A DNA stretch of 64,000 nt from an uncultured Butyricicoccus sp. (GTDB lineage: Bacteria; Bacillota; Clostridia; Oscillospirales; Butyricicoccaceae): the NCBI GenBank assembly GCA_944384655.1, contig CALWUF010000010.1, positions 1-64,000 of the forward strand, written 5' to 3'. Shown here piece after piece: positions 1 to 8,582 of the stretch. The notes below the pieces were generated by a model. It was not told where the DNA came from, did not search any database, and worked only from the letters and a program-made list of their open reading frames with translations. Position numbers and translations under genes: made by a program. Each line of letters opens with the position of its first letter. Position 1 is the first letter of the stretch.

Positions 1-5
1 ACAGG

Positions 6-476
6 ATGGATGCGGGTTATACAGGAAAGAAAATTGCTGATTTGCGCAGGCAGATGGGCTGGACACAAAAGCAGCTTGCTGAACAATTGCACGTGACAGA
101 TAAAGCGGTGAGCAAATGGGAACGCGGTCTGAATTTTCCCGATTTGTCGATGATGGAACCATTGGGCGCGTTGCTTGGCATCACAGTTCCGGAATTGCTC
201 GGCATAGAACAACGCACACAGCAGGAAACCATTGCAGTTGTGACAGACATTTCCGGGAAGGAAAAGGAAAAACTAAAACGTACATTCCGATATCGCGCCT
301 GGATATTGATTGTGATCGGTGTGATTCTTCTGATTTCACAGATTTGGGCTTCGTATCTGTTTGCACAGCAGTCTATGTATGGGCTTCCACAGGTCTTGAC
401 CGCCGGGATGTCAGGATTGAGCGGTCTGATTATCGGAAATGCGATTTACATCCTCATACATTACCGCAAACTGTAA
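6..476 (+). CDS. XRE-family HTH regulator with two membrane segments
   Basis: Residues about 7-60 form a lambda-repressor-like helix-turn-helix, seen in the segment DKAVSKWERG that is typical of Firmicutes XRE proteins starting with a GKKIxxLR helix. Residues about 95-115 and 128-150 are hydrophobic and look like two membrane helices, so this is probably a membrane-anchored regulator. The ATG lies at base 6, so any ribosome site is cut by the window edge and the start cannot be proven. It ends 30 bases before the nucleotidyltransferase gene on the same strand and may be co-transcribed with it. Target genes and signal are unknown. Confidence 0.8.
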   Translation: MDAGYTGKKIADLRRQMGWTQKQLAEQLHVTDKAVSKWERGLNFPDLSMMEPLGALLGITVPELLGIEQRTQQETIAVVTDISGKEKEKLKRTFRYRAWILIVIGVILLISQIWASYLFAQQSMYGLPQVLTAGMSGLSGLIIGNAIYILIHYRKL

Positions 477-506
477 GGGACAAACGGATAGAAAGGGGAC
501 AGTTGG

Positions 507-1088
507 ATGAATACAGCGGCGGTCATTTTGGCGGCAGGATACAGCCGCCGCATGAAGGATATGGATAAGCTCAAACTGCCCCTTGGCGGTATCCCCATGT
601 ATCAGCATGTCATTGTACTTGCGTGTACCTGTGGTTTGTTTTCTACGGTGCGTGTCGTGACCAACCAATCGGATATCGCGGCATTCGCCACACAGAACGG
701 TGCACAGGTTGTGGAAAACCCTTTGGCGGCGCAGGGTATGGGAACTTCGGTTGCAGCAGGTGTACGCGCATTGCCAAAAAATACAGAATTTTGTATGTTT
801 TTGACCGCAGATCAACCATTTCTCGCGGAGGATATTTTGCATAAGCTCGTCAAAGCGGCATGTGTACAAGATAAAATTGCCGTGCCGCGGGTGGACGGCA
901 TACCAAAATCTCCGTGCATTTTCCCAGCGCGGTTTTTTGAACAATGCAAAGCCCTCTCCGCCGACAGAGGTGGAAAGGGCATTTATCAACAACATTTGGA
1001 TGAGGTTGTATGGGTTGACTTCCCGGATGGACGCGCATGGCACGATATCGATACGGAAATGGATTACAGCGCAGTCATCTCCGGATAA
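507..1088 (+). CDS. MocA/MobA-like nucleotidyltransferase
   Basis: 193-aa protein with the N-terminal signature AVILAAGYSRRM followed by a Lys (KLKLPLGG), the NTP-binding motif of the MobA-like NTP transferase family. A second conserved block, FLTADQPFL, resembles the Asp-containing metal site of MocA. The family transfers CMP or GMP onto molybdopterin, or acts in maturation of molybdenum hydroxylases (YgfJ-like). The GGGGA ribosome site lies 7 bases before the ATG. Its 3' end overlaps the convergent yqeC-like gene by 25 bases, and YqeC belongs to the same maturation pathway, which supports a molybdenum-enzyme role. Substrate (CTP or GTP) cannot be decided from sequence alone. Confidence 0.82.
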   Translation: MNTAAVILAAGYSRRMKDMDKLKLPLGGIPMYQHVIVLACTCGLFSTVRVVTNQSDIAAFATQNGAQVVENPLAAQGMGTSVAAGVRALPKNTEFCMFLTADQPFLAEDILHKLVKAACVQDKIAVPRVDGIPKSPCIFPARFFEQCKALSADRGGKGIYQQHLDEVVWVDFPDGRAWHDIDTEMDYSAVISG

Positions 1089-1780
1089 GCGCCCAAAAAA
1101 AACGCCGCTGCACAGGGAATGCCGTGGATGGCGAGCTGGGCAGCGATTTCTTTTGCCACATCCCTTTGCTCATGGGTATCGCACTGGTTTAGGCACAAGA
1201 TAAAGCGATGTGGATACCCTGCGGACTTGCGGCATTCGAGAGCAAGGCGGACGAAATCATCCGTGTCCAATGGTTTATCCGGTCGGGCTGCAAACAGCGG
1301 ATCGAGTTGCCAGCGGTGACAGATTTCCCGTGCCGGTTTGCCGAGGGCGGATAGACCGAGCACACCGACGACAGCATGGGTGCCAAACCAGATCACAGGT
1401 TCGGTCGCATTGTGACACTTGACCGGCAGGCGTCTCGAACCATCTGCTTCATATAAAAATAGATCGGCGGTCTGCATCGCAGCATCAAGCTGCATCGGTG
1501 CAATACCCGTCATTTTTTTTTGCCCGCAGGGCGTACCGATCACGGCGATCCGTCCGGGGATACAGATCGCGTCAAAGGACTCCACCTGTGCCGCATCCCA
1601 AACGTGCAAAACATCCGTCTGTTCCGGTCGGAGGATATGTGTACTCGTTGTGACAAGTACACGCCGGTTTTCCCGCCGTGCTTCCTCTGCGAGTGCATAC
1701 AACAGCGTAGTTTTTCCGCCTGCGCCGCAAATTGCAATGGAGTGTGCACCGGTCAAGTGCAAGGCGTTGGATAACTGCAT
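1064..1780 (-). CDS. yqeC: YqeC-like selenium/molybdenum hydroxylase accessory protein
   Basis: 238-aa protein with an N-terminal P-loop, CGAGGKTTLLYAL, and a following TSTHI segment, both characteristic of the YqeC family linked to selenium-dependent molybdenum hydroxylases. Later blocks (EADGSRRLPVK, GLSALGKP) also fit the family. An upstream in-frame Met exists at 1825, but I chose the ATG at 1780 because GAGGT lies just before it and it starts immediately after the lactonase stop at 1783. It is therefore the second gene of a minus-strand pair. Its tail overlaps the convergent MocA-like gene. No hydroxylase genes are visible nearby, so the client enzyme must be encoded elsewhere. Confidence 0.8.
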   Translation of the reverse strand: MQLSNALHLTGAHSIAICGAGGKTTLLYALAEEARRENRRVLVTTSTHILRPEQTDVLHVWDAAQVESFDAICIPGRIAVIGTPCGQKKMTGIAPMQLDAAMQTADLFLYEADGSRRLPVKCHNATEPVIWFGTHAVVGVLGLSALGKPAREICHRWQLDPLFAARPDKPLDTDDFVRLALECRKSAGYPHRFILCLNQCDTHEQRDVAKEIAAQLAIHGIPCAAAFFLGAYPEMTAL

Positions 1781-1782
1781 GG

Positions 1783-2814
1783 TTATACCTCTGCCCATTG
1801 GGCACAAGTTGCCTGTGGTACGCAAACCTCGCAGACAGGTTGGGTATACAGACCGGTTTCCCGGTCAACCGGGCAGAGGACGACCGTATTTGTATACTGT
1901 CCGGTGATGGCAATCTGTGTACCATCGGGCTGGAAGGAAAAATGCCGTGGACCGGAAGTAAAAACCGGCAGATAAAATGGGTCGGATAACATCCCATTTT
2001 CCTGCACATGATACAGTGCCATACAGTCGACTCCCCGGCTGGATGCATACAGGAAGTGTTCATCGTGCGACAAGTGAATATCTGCGGACAGCGTGTCATC
2101 CGGACGTACAACAGGTGCGCAGTCGATGACTTGGCGTTCTGTCAACACACCGGTTTGCGGATCACGGGCATAGACCAGTACCTGTGCGGAAAGCTCTGTG
2201 ATAACATAGACCCGTGTGCCGTCACGGTTGTATGTCAGATGGCGCGGACCGGAACCGGAAGGTGCGGTCTGTTCGGGCTGCATGGCATTCGGCGTCAAAT
2301 TGCCGGTTGTATCGATACAATAATTGTAGATGCGGTCACTGCCGAGGTCGCATACAAGCAGGAATCGGTTATCCGGCGACGGAAATGCCGAATGAATGTG
2401 CGGTTTGTCCTGCCGTGGATGTGGACCGCCGCCTGTATAGGCAATGGTTGTTACCTTACCGGTCGGAATGCCGTCTGCATTCAATGGACAACACAGCAAC
2501 TCGCCGTTAAAATAGTTGCTGGCATATAGTGTGTGACCGACGACTGATATATGGCAGGTTGAACCGCCTGGAGCGTCGATGCGATGTACCGGTGTTAGAC
2601 TGTGCCCGTCAAAGGAAAATGTATGGATACAGCAGCCGGTTTCCGAACGTCCGCTTGTGTACAGCAGACCGTCACGATACAACACGTAGGTCGGACTGTA
2701 CGCATCTGTTGTGCACAGTTGGGTTATCTTGTTGCCGTCCGGAGAGACAGCAAAGCAGCGCACGCCGTCTTTTCCGTCCGGATTGGTGTATGAACCAGTG
2801 AAGATATATTGCAT
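1783..2814 (-). CDS. Lactonase-family beta-propeller protein (6-phosphogluconolactonase-like)
   Basis: 343-aa protein of the YbhE/Pgl lactonase family (PF10282). It starts MQYIFTGSYT and carries repeated beta-propeller blades with motifs such as HPRQDKPHIHS, VCDLGSDRIYNY and SGPRHLTYN that are conserved in the family. Family members hydrolyse 6-phosphogluconolactone in the oxidative pentose phosphate pathway, but many clostridial homologues are uncharacterised. The ATG at 2814 has GGAGGG 7 bases upstream; the longer frame back to 2892 has no ribosome site. It is followed directly by yqeC. No zwf or gnd lies in the window, so the pathway link is inferred from family only. Confidence 0.8.
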   Translation of the reverse strand: MQYIFTGSYTNPDGKDGVRCFAVSPDGNKITQLCTTDAYSPTYVLYRDGLLYTSGRSETGCCIHTFSFDGHSLTPVHRIDAPGGSTCHISVVGHTLYASNYFNGELLCCPLNADGIPTGKVTTIAYTGGGPHPRQDKPHIHSAFPSPDNRFLLVCDLGSDRIYNYCIDTTGNLTPNAMQPEQTAPSGSGPRHLTYNRDGTRVYVITELSAQVLVYARDPQTGVLTERQVIDCAPVVRPDDTLSADIHLSHDEHFLYASSRGVDCMALYHVQENGMLSDPFYLPVFTSGPRHFSFQPDGTQIAITGQYTNTVVLCPVDRETGLYTQPVCEVCVPQATCAQWAEV

Positions 2815-2908
2815 TTGGCATCCCTCCATGTTTGAATCGATTGCCTGTATTGTAACAAAGTGTGTGGAAAAATGCAAACAGCATCGCAGCACACCGTGCC
2901 GCAGACAG

Positions 2909-2946
2909 AAAAAACAAACACCCTGGACAAAAAAATCCAGGGTGTT
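2909..2946 (-). terminator. Rho-independent terminator of pckA
   Basis: Perfect 11-bp inverted repeat (2917-2927 with 2936-2946, stem AACACCCTGGA) around an A-rich loop. On the minus strand it is followed by a T-rich tract, 22 bases after the pckA stop. Confidence 0.85.
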
Positions 2947-2967
2947 GGCATCTGTGGGAATATGGGA

Positions 2968-4545
2968 TTACGCCTTCGGACCAGCGTTTACGATTTCTTC
3001 CGGCATGTGGGAATACTTCTCAGAGAAGTTCTTCGCGAACATTGCGGACAGCTTCTTGGCAGCAGCTTCATATTCTTCATGAGACTTGCCAGCGCTCTCC
3101 CAAGTCTTTGCCGGGATCAGCAGTTCATCCGGAACACCTGCACAGGTGGTCGGAACAGCAACGCCGAAATACGGATCTTCAACAAACTCGCTCTTGAGCA
3201 GTTCGCCAGTCAGCGCAGCGGTAACCATCGCGCGGGTATACTTCAGCTTGGTGCGCTCGCCGGTACCATTCCAACCGGTGTTGACCAGATAGACGGAGGC
3301 GCCAGACTTTTCAACCTTTTCCTTGAGCATTTCAGCATACTTTGCCGGATCCAGCGGGAGGAACGGCTCACCGAAGCAGGTGGAGAAGGTCGGAACCGGC
3401 TCCTTGACGCCGATCTCAGTGCCGGCCAGCTTGGAAGTGAAGCCGGAAACGAAGTAATACATAGCCTGCTCGTTGTTCAGCTTGGAGATCGGAGGCAGGA
3501 CGCCGAACGCATCGGCGGACAGGAAGATAACGGTCTTCGGGATACCGCCCTGACCGGACAGTTCTGCATTGTTGATGTATTCAACCGGGTAACCTACGCG
3601 GGAGTTTACAGCCAGGGAATCATCATCGAAGTCAAACTCACGGGTATCCGGATCCATAACAACGTTTTCAACGAGGGAACCGAACTTGATTGCATTATAG
3701 ATGTCCGGCTCGTTCTCAGCGGACAGGTTGATGCACTTGGCATAGCAGCCGCCTTCGATGTTAAATACGCCGTTGTCAGACCAGCCGTGCTCGTCGTCGC
3801 CGATGAGCTTACGGTTCGGGTCAGCAGACAAAGTGGTCTTGCCGGTGCCGGACAGACCGAAGAAGATAGCGGAATCGCCGTCTTCACCAATGTTGGCGGA
3901 GCAATGCATCGGGAAGACGCCTTCCTTCGGCAGAATATAGTTCATGGTGGAGAAGACAGACTTCTTGATCTCGCCAGCGTACTGGGAACCAGCGATCAGG
4001 ACAACCTTCTTTGCATAGTCGATGACGATGCAAGCCTCGGAACGGGTGCCGTCGCGCTCCGGAATGCATTTAAAACCCGGTGCTGCAATGATGGTGAAGT
4101 CTTCAGAGAAGGTCTCCAACTGCTCAGCGGTCGGACGGCGAAGGAGCTGATGAATAAACATGTTCTGAGAAGCCAGCTCATTCACGATGCGGAAAGACTT
4201 GGTGTATTTCGGATCAGCGCCTGCAAAACCGTCGAAAATAAAGATTTCCTTGTTCTGCAGATAAGCGATAACTTTTTCATACAGTGCGTCGAAGCGCTCC
4301 TGAGACATCGGCTTGTTGACCTTGCCCCAAGCGATTTCATCATGTACAGCGTCGCTGTCAACGATGAACTTATCGTTTGCAGAACGACCGGTGTACTTGC
4401 CGGTTTTAACAACCAGAGCGCCGGTGTTGGACAGTGTGCCCTCGCCGCGGCGAAGTGCATGTTCCGTCAACTGAGCCGGGGTCAGGTTGCGGTAAACTGC
4501 GGCAGTGTTGATGATGCCGAGCTTTTCCAATCCATAAGTGTTCAT
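2968..4545 (-). CDS. pckA: Phosphoenolpyruvate carboxykinase (ATP)
   Basis: 525-aa protein converting oxaloacetate and ATP to PEP, CO2 and ADP (or the reverse, anaplerotic direction in many anaerobes). The kinase loop FFGLSGTGKTTLSAD and the metal-binding IGDDEHGW are present, as are ATP-PEPCK blocks RSANDKFIVD and the RVGYPVEYI segment. Length matches the ATP-dependent family (about 525-540 aa). The ATG at 4545 has GGAGG 8 bases upstream; the frame could extend to 4596, but that part lies in the structured leader. It is transcribed alone, with its own terminator and a roughly 140-nt leader carrying a terminator-like hairpin, which suggests regulation before translation. Confidence 0.97.
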   Translation of the reverse strand: MNTYGLEKLGIINTAAVYRNLTPAQLTEHALRRGEGTLSNTGALVVKTGKYTGRSANDKFIVDSDAVHDEIAWGKVNKPMSQERFDALYEKVIAYLQNKEIFIFDGFAGADPKYTKSFRIVNELASQNMFIHQLLRRPTAEQLETFSEDFTIIAAPGFKCIPERDGTRSEACIVIDYAKKVVLIAGSQYAGEIKKSVFSTMNYILPKEGVFPMHCSANIGEDGDSAIFFGLSGTGKTTLSADPNRKLIGDDEHGWSDNGVFNIEGGCYAKCINLSAENEPDIYNAIKFGSLVENVVMDPDTREFDFDDDSLAVNSRVGYPVEYINNAELSGQGGIPKTVIFLSADAFGVLPPISKLNNEQAMYYFVSGFTSKLAGTEIGVKEPVPTFSTCFGEPFLPLDPAKYAEMLKEKVEKSGASVYLVNTGWNGTGERTKLKYTRAMVTAALTGELLKSEFVEDPYFGVAVPTTCAGVPDELLIPAKTWESAGKSHEEYEAAAKKLSAMFAKNFSEKYSHMPEEIVNAGPKA

Positions 4546-4577
4546 TGAGTGTAACCTCCATTGAATTTTTTCATAGT

Positions 4578-4633
4578 GAAAAAAAGAATAATGCAACAGA
4601 CAGCATTGCGGCTATCCGCCGCAGCATTATTCT
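4578..4633 (-). promoter_or_regulatory. Terminator-like hairpin in the pckA leader (possible attenuator)
   Basis: On the minus strand a 10-bp stem (AGAATAATGC pairing with GCATTATTCT, 4624-4633 with 4585-4594) encloses a smaller GC-rich hairpin (4608-4622). It is followed at once by seven T, a complete intrinsic terminator shape. Only 33 bases separate it from the pckA ATG, too few for a promoter, so pckA transcripts must cross it. It may instead serve partly as the end of the upstream pflX-like transcript. No small-molecule aptamer was recognised. Confidence 0.6.
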
Positions 4634-4643
4634 GTGGTTGAAA

Positions 4644-4659
4644 GAATGAACGTTCCTTC
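4644..4659. promoter_or_regulatory. Imperfect 16-bp palindrome, possible operator of pckA
   Basis: GAATGAAC-GTTCCTTC is a palindrome with one mismatch, placed between the predicted pckA promoter and the leader hairpin, about 30 bases downstream of the -10. That position would suit a repressor roadblock. The regulator is unknown. Confidence 0.35.
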
Positions 4660-4688
4660 AATCTATTTCTATCTTTCCCAATATGACA

Positions 4689-4717
4689 ACGATACCATAT
4701 AAGGAGAGGAAAATCAA
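4689..4717 (-). promoter_or_regulatory. Predicted pckA promoter
   Basis: Minus-strand TTGATT (4712-4717), 17-base spacer and TATCGT (4689-4694). The 340-base gap between pckA and the pflX-like gene holds this site, the palindrome and the leader hairpin; I see nothing convincing in 4720-4885. Confidence 0.4.
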
Positions 4718-4885
4718 GAGAAACTTGCTATATCTTGACGGTTTTGCATAAAATACTGGCTGAAAACACAAAATAGGTGCAGAAAAATGTCCTTTTTTGT
4801 GCATGTATACCAAAGGAGGAACTTGCGGCCAGAATTCGCAAAAGAAAGTCAAAAATGCAGGAAATTTTGCGTGGGGCTTCAAATT

Positions 4886-5818
4886 TCAGGTGATGTCAGG
4901 CTCTGCGGAACATGCACCTGCGACGCCGGTGCCGTCAAAGTGCGGAATAAAGCTTTCGCTGACGGATTCTGCGTCCTGTGTCCAGCCTGCTAATCCGAGT
5001 CGTGTCATCTGATCACAAGCGGCGGTATATTCTTCATCTGTCACACGGCGCGCAAGCTCTGGGAAATCGGACAGATCGGTACACGGTGTAAATTGCCGCA
5101 TCAGGCTGACCAATACCTGCTCGCTGCCCCAATGGGAAGCAATCGCACGAAGCACCTGTGTGGTATCGCCATTCAGACCAGGCAGCATGAGATGGCGGAT
5201 GATCACGCCATGCGTCATCATGCCGTCAGCATTGAATTGAGGTGCGCCGACCTGTCGCACCATTTCATTGACGGCAGCGCAAACGACATCAAAATAATCC
5301 GCTGCATGGGAGTAGCGTTCAGAATAATAAGAACTGTAATATTTGAGGTCAGGCAGATAAATGTCAATCAATCCGTCCAGCATGCGCAGGGTTTCTACGC
5401 GCTCATAGCCGCCGCAGTTATAGATAATCGGGATCGTCAGCCCGCGCGTGCGGGCCAATGGGATCGCTTCAATCAGATGTGCCGCATAATGTGTCGGTGT
5501 CACGAGATCAATGTTGTGTGCGCCGCGCGCCTGCAAGGATAAAAATGTATCTGCAAGCCCTGAACTGTCCGTCAGAATGCCGCATTCTGAAGCTGATTGA
5601 CCAGAAATATTGTGATTTTGGCAGTAAATACAGCCGAGTGAACAATGGCAGAAAAAAATGGTGCCTGCGCCGCGTGTACCCGACAGGCACGGCTCTTCCC
5701 AATGATGCAGGCTTGCCAGCCCGATTCGGAGTTTGTCATCTGCGCCGCAAAAGCCGGTTTGTCCTGCTGTACGGTTTGCTCCGCACTGGCGCGGGCACAG
5801 GGTACAGTGTTCCAGCAT
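4886..5818 (-). CDS. PflX-like radical SAM protein
   Basis: 310-aa member of the radical SAM family related to pyruvate formate-lyase activating enzymes (COG1313, PflX). The S-adenosylmethionine cluster motif CSLGCIYC is present, and the N-terminus has the extra Cys block CTLCPRQCGANR typical of PflX rather than PflA. These proteins bind a 4Fe-4S cluster and presumably activate a glycyl-radical enzyme, but the partner of PflX is not established. The ATG at 5818 follows AAGGAGG at ideal spacing; the longer frame to 6172 overlaps the divergent adenine deaminase and is not used. No glycyl-radical enzyme is encoded in the window. Confidence 0.85.
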   Translation of the reverse strand: MLEHCTLCPRQCGANRTAGQTGFCGADDKLRIGLASLHHWEEPCLSGTRGAGTIFFCHCSLGCIYCQNHNISGQSASECGILTDSSGLADTFLSLQARGAHNIDLVTPTHYAAHLIEAIPLARTRGLTIPIIYNCGGYERVETLRMLDGLIDIYLPDLKYYSSYYSERYSHAADYFDVVCAAVNEMVRQVGAPQFNADGMMTHGVIIRHLMLPGLNGDTTQVLRAIASHWGSEQVLVSLMRQFTPCTDLSDFPELARRVTDEEYTAACDQMTRLGLAGWTQDAESVSESFIPHFDGTGVAGACSAEPDIT

Positions 5819-5851
5819 GGTCAATCCTCCTTGTGTGTGTTCTGTCAGCCT

Positions 5852-5880
5852 ATCATAGCACAAAACATTGGGAAATGGAA
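5852..5880 (-). promoter_or_regulatory. Predicted promoter of the pflX-like gene
   Basis: Minus strand: TTCCAT (5875-5880), 17-base spacer and extended -10 TGC-TATGAT (-10 hexamer 5852-5857). It overlaps the divergent adenine deaminase promoter. Confidence 0.45.
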
Positions 5881-5897
5881 CAGAAATGCGGTATACT
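5868..5897 (+). promoter_or_regulatory. Predicted adenine deaminase promoter
   Basis: TTGGGA (5868-5873), 18-base spacer, TATACT (5892-5897), about 85 bases before the ATG. No purine riboswitch was recognised in the short leader. Confidence 0.5.
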
Positions 5898-5981
5898 AGA
5901 TCATGACAATACAGAGTATATATTCGTTCCCATACGGCAATCGTGTGTGGATGAAGAATCTGTTCAAATGGAGGAATTGTG

Positions 5982-7688
5982 ATGGATTTTGAATCTTTTG
6001 ATAATCTGGCAAAGACCGCGCGCGGCGACATCATGGCAGAAGTGGTGTTCCGTGGCGGAAACGTGATCAATGTGTTCACAGGGGAGGTGATCCAGACTTC
6101 GGTTGCAGTCTCAAAAGGTACAATTGTGGGGATTGGCGACCAGTATGTGGGGGAGACGGAAATTGATCTCACCGGAAAATATCTGAGTCCGGGATTTATT
6201 GACGGACATCTTCACCTGGAATCGACAATTGTGACACCGGCAGAATTGGTGGAACAAGCGGTAAAATGCGGCACGACAACATACATTGTTGATCCACATG
6301 AGGCGGCAAATGTAAGCGGGGCGGATGGCATTGATTATATTCTGGATGAGACTGCCAATGTACCGGCAAATGTATATGTTATGATGCCTTCGTGCGTGCC
6401 GGCATTGCCGTTTGAGGACAATGGCTGTACATTTGATGCACATGAGATGCGCAGGTATCTGGATCATCCGCGTGTGCTCGGCTTAGGTGAGGTGATGGAT
6501 TATGTGTCTACGGTCAATGCCGTACCTCAGATGGTGGAAAAACTCGCGCTGTTTGATGGAAAACCAAAGGATGGACATGCGCCATTGCTGAGCGGAAGTC
6601 AATTAAATGCATATGTATTGGCCGGTATCACAAACGATCATGAGTGTTCCACGATGGAAGAGGTGATTGAAAAACGCCGTCTGGGTATGCATATCCATGT
6701 GCGTGAAGGCAGTGCGGCGCGCAATCTGGAAGCGATTGTGCGCGGGATTTTGCAGCGCAATCAGATGACAGAGGGATTTTCTTTCTGCACAGATGACAAG
6801 CATATCGAAGACATTCGCCGGGAAGGACATATTGATTGTTGTGTGCGCAAGGCAATTGCATGTGGACTTCCGCCTGTCGATGCCATCCGTATGGCAACCA
6901 TCAATACGGCGCGGCAGTATGGTCTGCACCATCAGCTCGGTGCAATCGCTCCCGGCATGCAGGCAGATCTGGTGGTGCTGGATGATTTGACAGATGTCCG
7001 TGTACATGCGGTTTATCATAAGGGGAAGGATGTTTCCGGTTTCCATGCACGACCCAAACTGCCGCAGGACAGTCCATTGCGCCGCACGGTACACTGCCAG
7101 CCAATCAAACCGGAACAATTGGAACTTCCAGTCGGTGAAACCAGTCATGTGATCCGGATTATACCGGGGCAGATCGTCACCGAACATGAACAGTGTGCTG
7201 TGCCGAGACAAAACGGCGTATTCGTCCCGCAAGGGGAATTTAGCAAAATTGCAGTCATTGAGCGCCATCGCAATACCGGAAAAGTCGGAGTGGGTATCGT
7301 CGCAGGTTTTTGCCTGCACGGCGGCGCGATGGCATCCACGGTCGCGCATGACAGCCATAATCTGTCTGTCATTGGCGACAATGATGTGGATATGCTGCTT
7401 GCGGCGCAGCATCTGCGCGACATTGGCGGCGGTTATACGTTGGTGTCCGGCGGAAAAATCCTGCATACCGTTGCCCTGCCGATCATGGGTCTGATGAGTG
7501 ACGCAGGCTTTGACGAGGTACAGGCGGAGTTGGCTGTGATGATTGCAAGAGCACATGATATGGGTATCCCGCAGGATATTTCCCCGCTGATTTTACTGTC
7601 GTTTCTTGCGTTGCCGGTCATCCCGTCATTGCGTATCACACCGCGCGGGTTGTTCGACGTAAACCAGATGAAATTTATCGAAGTATAA
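5982..7688 (+). CDS. ade: Adenine deaminase
   Basis: 568-aa amidohydrolase that converts adenine to hypoxanthine and ammonia in purine salvage. The metal-binding GHLHLE motif, the VDPHEAAN block, the CTDDKH segment and the C-terminal domain with GHTVAHDSHN-like sequence (VAHDSHNL) match the Ade family and its usual length near 570-590 aa. GGAGG lies 7 bases before the ATG at 5982; a GTG three bases earlier is less well placed. It is single, divergent from the pflX-like gene, and ends in a shared bidirectional terminator. Confidence 0.95.
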   Translation: MDFESFDNLAKTARGDIMAEVVFRGGNVINVFTGEVIQTSVAVSKGTIVGIGDQYVGETEIDLTGKYLSPGFIDGHLHLESTIVTPAELVEQAVKCGTTTYIVDPHEAANVSGADGIDYILDETANVPANVYVMMPSCVPALPFEDNGCTFDAHEMRRYLDHPRVLGLGEVMDYVSTVNAVPQMVEKLALFDGKPKDGHAPLLSGSQLNAYVLAGITNDHECSTMEEVIEKRRLGMHIHVREGSAARNLEAIVRGILQRNQMTEGFSFCTDDKHIEDIRREGHIDCCVRKAIACGLPPVDAIRMATINTARQYGLHHQLGAIAPGMQADLVVLDDLTDVRVHAVYHKGKDVSGFHARPKLPQDSPLRRTVHCQPIKPEQLELPVGETSHVIRIIPGQIVTEHEQCAVPRQNGVFVPQGEFSKIAVIERHRNTGKVGVGIVAGFCLHGGAMASTVAHDSHNLSVIGDNDVDMLLAAQHLRDIGGGYTLVSGGKILHTVALPIMGLMSDAGFDEVQAELAVMIARAHDMGIPQDISPLILLSFLALPVIPSLRITPRGLFDVNQMKFIEV

Positions 7689-7692
7689 GAAA

Positions 7693-7743
7693 AAACAGCC
7701 CGTTCGATTTCTGAGTGAAAATCAGAAATGGAACGGGTTTTCG
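7693..7743. terminator. Bidirectional terminator between ade and the HAD gene
   Basis: 16-base arms (7699-7714 and 7722-7737) with one mismatch, flanked by an A-run on the left and a T-run on the right, so it can stop both convergent transcripts. Confidence 0.85.
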
Positions 7744-8394
7744 TTACAGTGCGAGCAGATGTTCCCGCAGTGCGTCCACTGTGGGGACAATGTGTGCAGC
7801 GTGGTGTGTTTCCGCTTCCTCACGTGTGCCAAAGCCGTACAACACATACGTACAATCAATGCCGTATTTGCGTGCACCTTCGACGTCATGCATGCGATCG
7901 CCAACCATCTCAATTTCCGCTGGATCCGGATATCCGGCGCGTTCAAGTGCCAGCTTGACAACAGCATCTTTGGTGTTGATGCGCCCATCCAACGTCGCGC
8001 CGCAGATGTTTTCCAGATACGGCGCAAAGCCGAAACGTTCTGCGATGCGAACAGAAAAGACCTCTGGTTTGCTTGTCACCATGAGCGATCGTTTGCCAGC
8101 GGCTTTGAGTGCGGCAAGCATGTCTATGACACCGTCATATGCGCGGTTTTCAAATAGACCTACAGTGGAATAGCGTGCGCGGTAATCGGTTACCGCCTGT
8201 GCAGCCTGTTCCGCGTCCATGCCTGCGATGTGCTGGAAGCTGTCGATCAATGGAGGACCGATAAAACGGCGCAGGTCATCTGGGGCGGGGATCGGCCAGT
8301 TCTGCTGTTGTAAAGCATGGATGACACAGTTTGTAATGCCCTCACCGGAATCCGTCAACGTGCCGTCGAGGTCGAAAAAGATGATGTGTTTCAT
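7744..8394 (-). CDS. HAD-family hydrolase (phosphoglycolate phosphatase/PpaX-like)
   Basis: 216-aa haloacid-dehalogenase phosphatase. Motif I FFDLDGTLTDS holds the nucleophilic Asp, motif II VTSKPE the Thr/Ser, and motif IV VGDRMHDVEGA the metal-binding Asp residues. A four-helix cap with the segment GPPLIDSF lies after motif I, placing it in the Gph/PpaX-like subgroup I. Substrate could be phosphoglycolate, pyrophosphate or a nucleotide. AGGAG precedes the ATG. It stands alone, convergent with ade. Confidence 0.85.
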   Translation of the reverse strand: MKHIIFFDLDGTLTDSGEGITNCVIHALQQQNWPIPAPDDLRRFIGPPLIDSFQHIAGMDAEQAAQAVTDYRARYSTVGLFENRAYDGVIDMLAALKAAGKRSLMVTSKPEVFSVRIAERFGFAPYLENICGATLDGRINTKDAVVKLALERAGYPDPAEIEMVGDRMHDVEGARKYGIDCTYVLYGFGTREEAETHHAAHIVPTVDALREHLLAL

Positions 8395-8524
8395 AATAAA
8401 CTCCTATCGATATGCTCATTCTGCCAAGAGTGTAGCAGATTTTATACGATTGTGCAACCGGTTGAAAATGAACTCAGGTCTGACAGGCGAAGGCAACAAT
8501 CGTTATTGGCGGGATAGTAAAAAT

Positions 8525-8566
8525 GAAAAAATCCATATCGTGCAACTTGACGATACGGATTTTTTC
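8525..8566 (-). terminator. Terminator of the P-II/DUF1538 operon
   Basis: Long hairpin with 17-base arms (8525-8541 and 8550-8566), one mismatch, whose minus-strand 3' side ends in a T-run. It lies 17 bases after the P-II-like stop codon. Confidence 0.85.
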
Positions 8567-8582
8567 TGTTTAGGGGAGTATA

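Noticed and set aside
2860..4548. Open frame of 562 codons on the plus strand, opposite pckA
   Set aside because: It mirrors the pckA reading frame, has no ribosome site, no recognisable domain, and low-complexity antisense composition. PEP carboxykinase on the other strand is certain.
4815..4993. Cys-rich small frame on the plus strand with AAGGAGG and a TTG start, running into the pflX-like gene's antisense strand
   Set aside because: More than half of it is the complement of the conserved pflX C-terminus, which explains the Cys codons; there is no promoter support.
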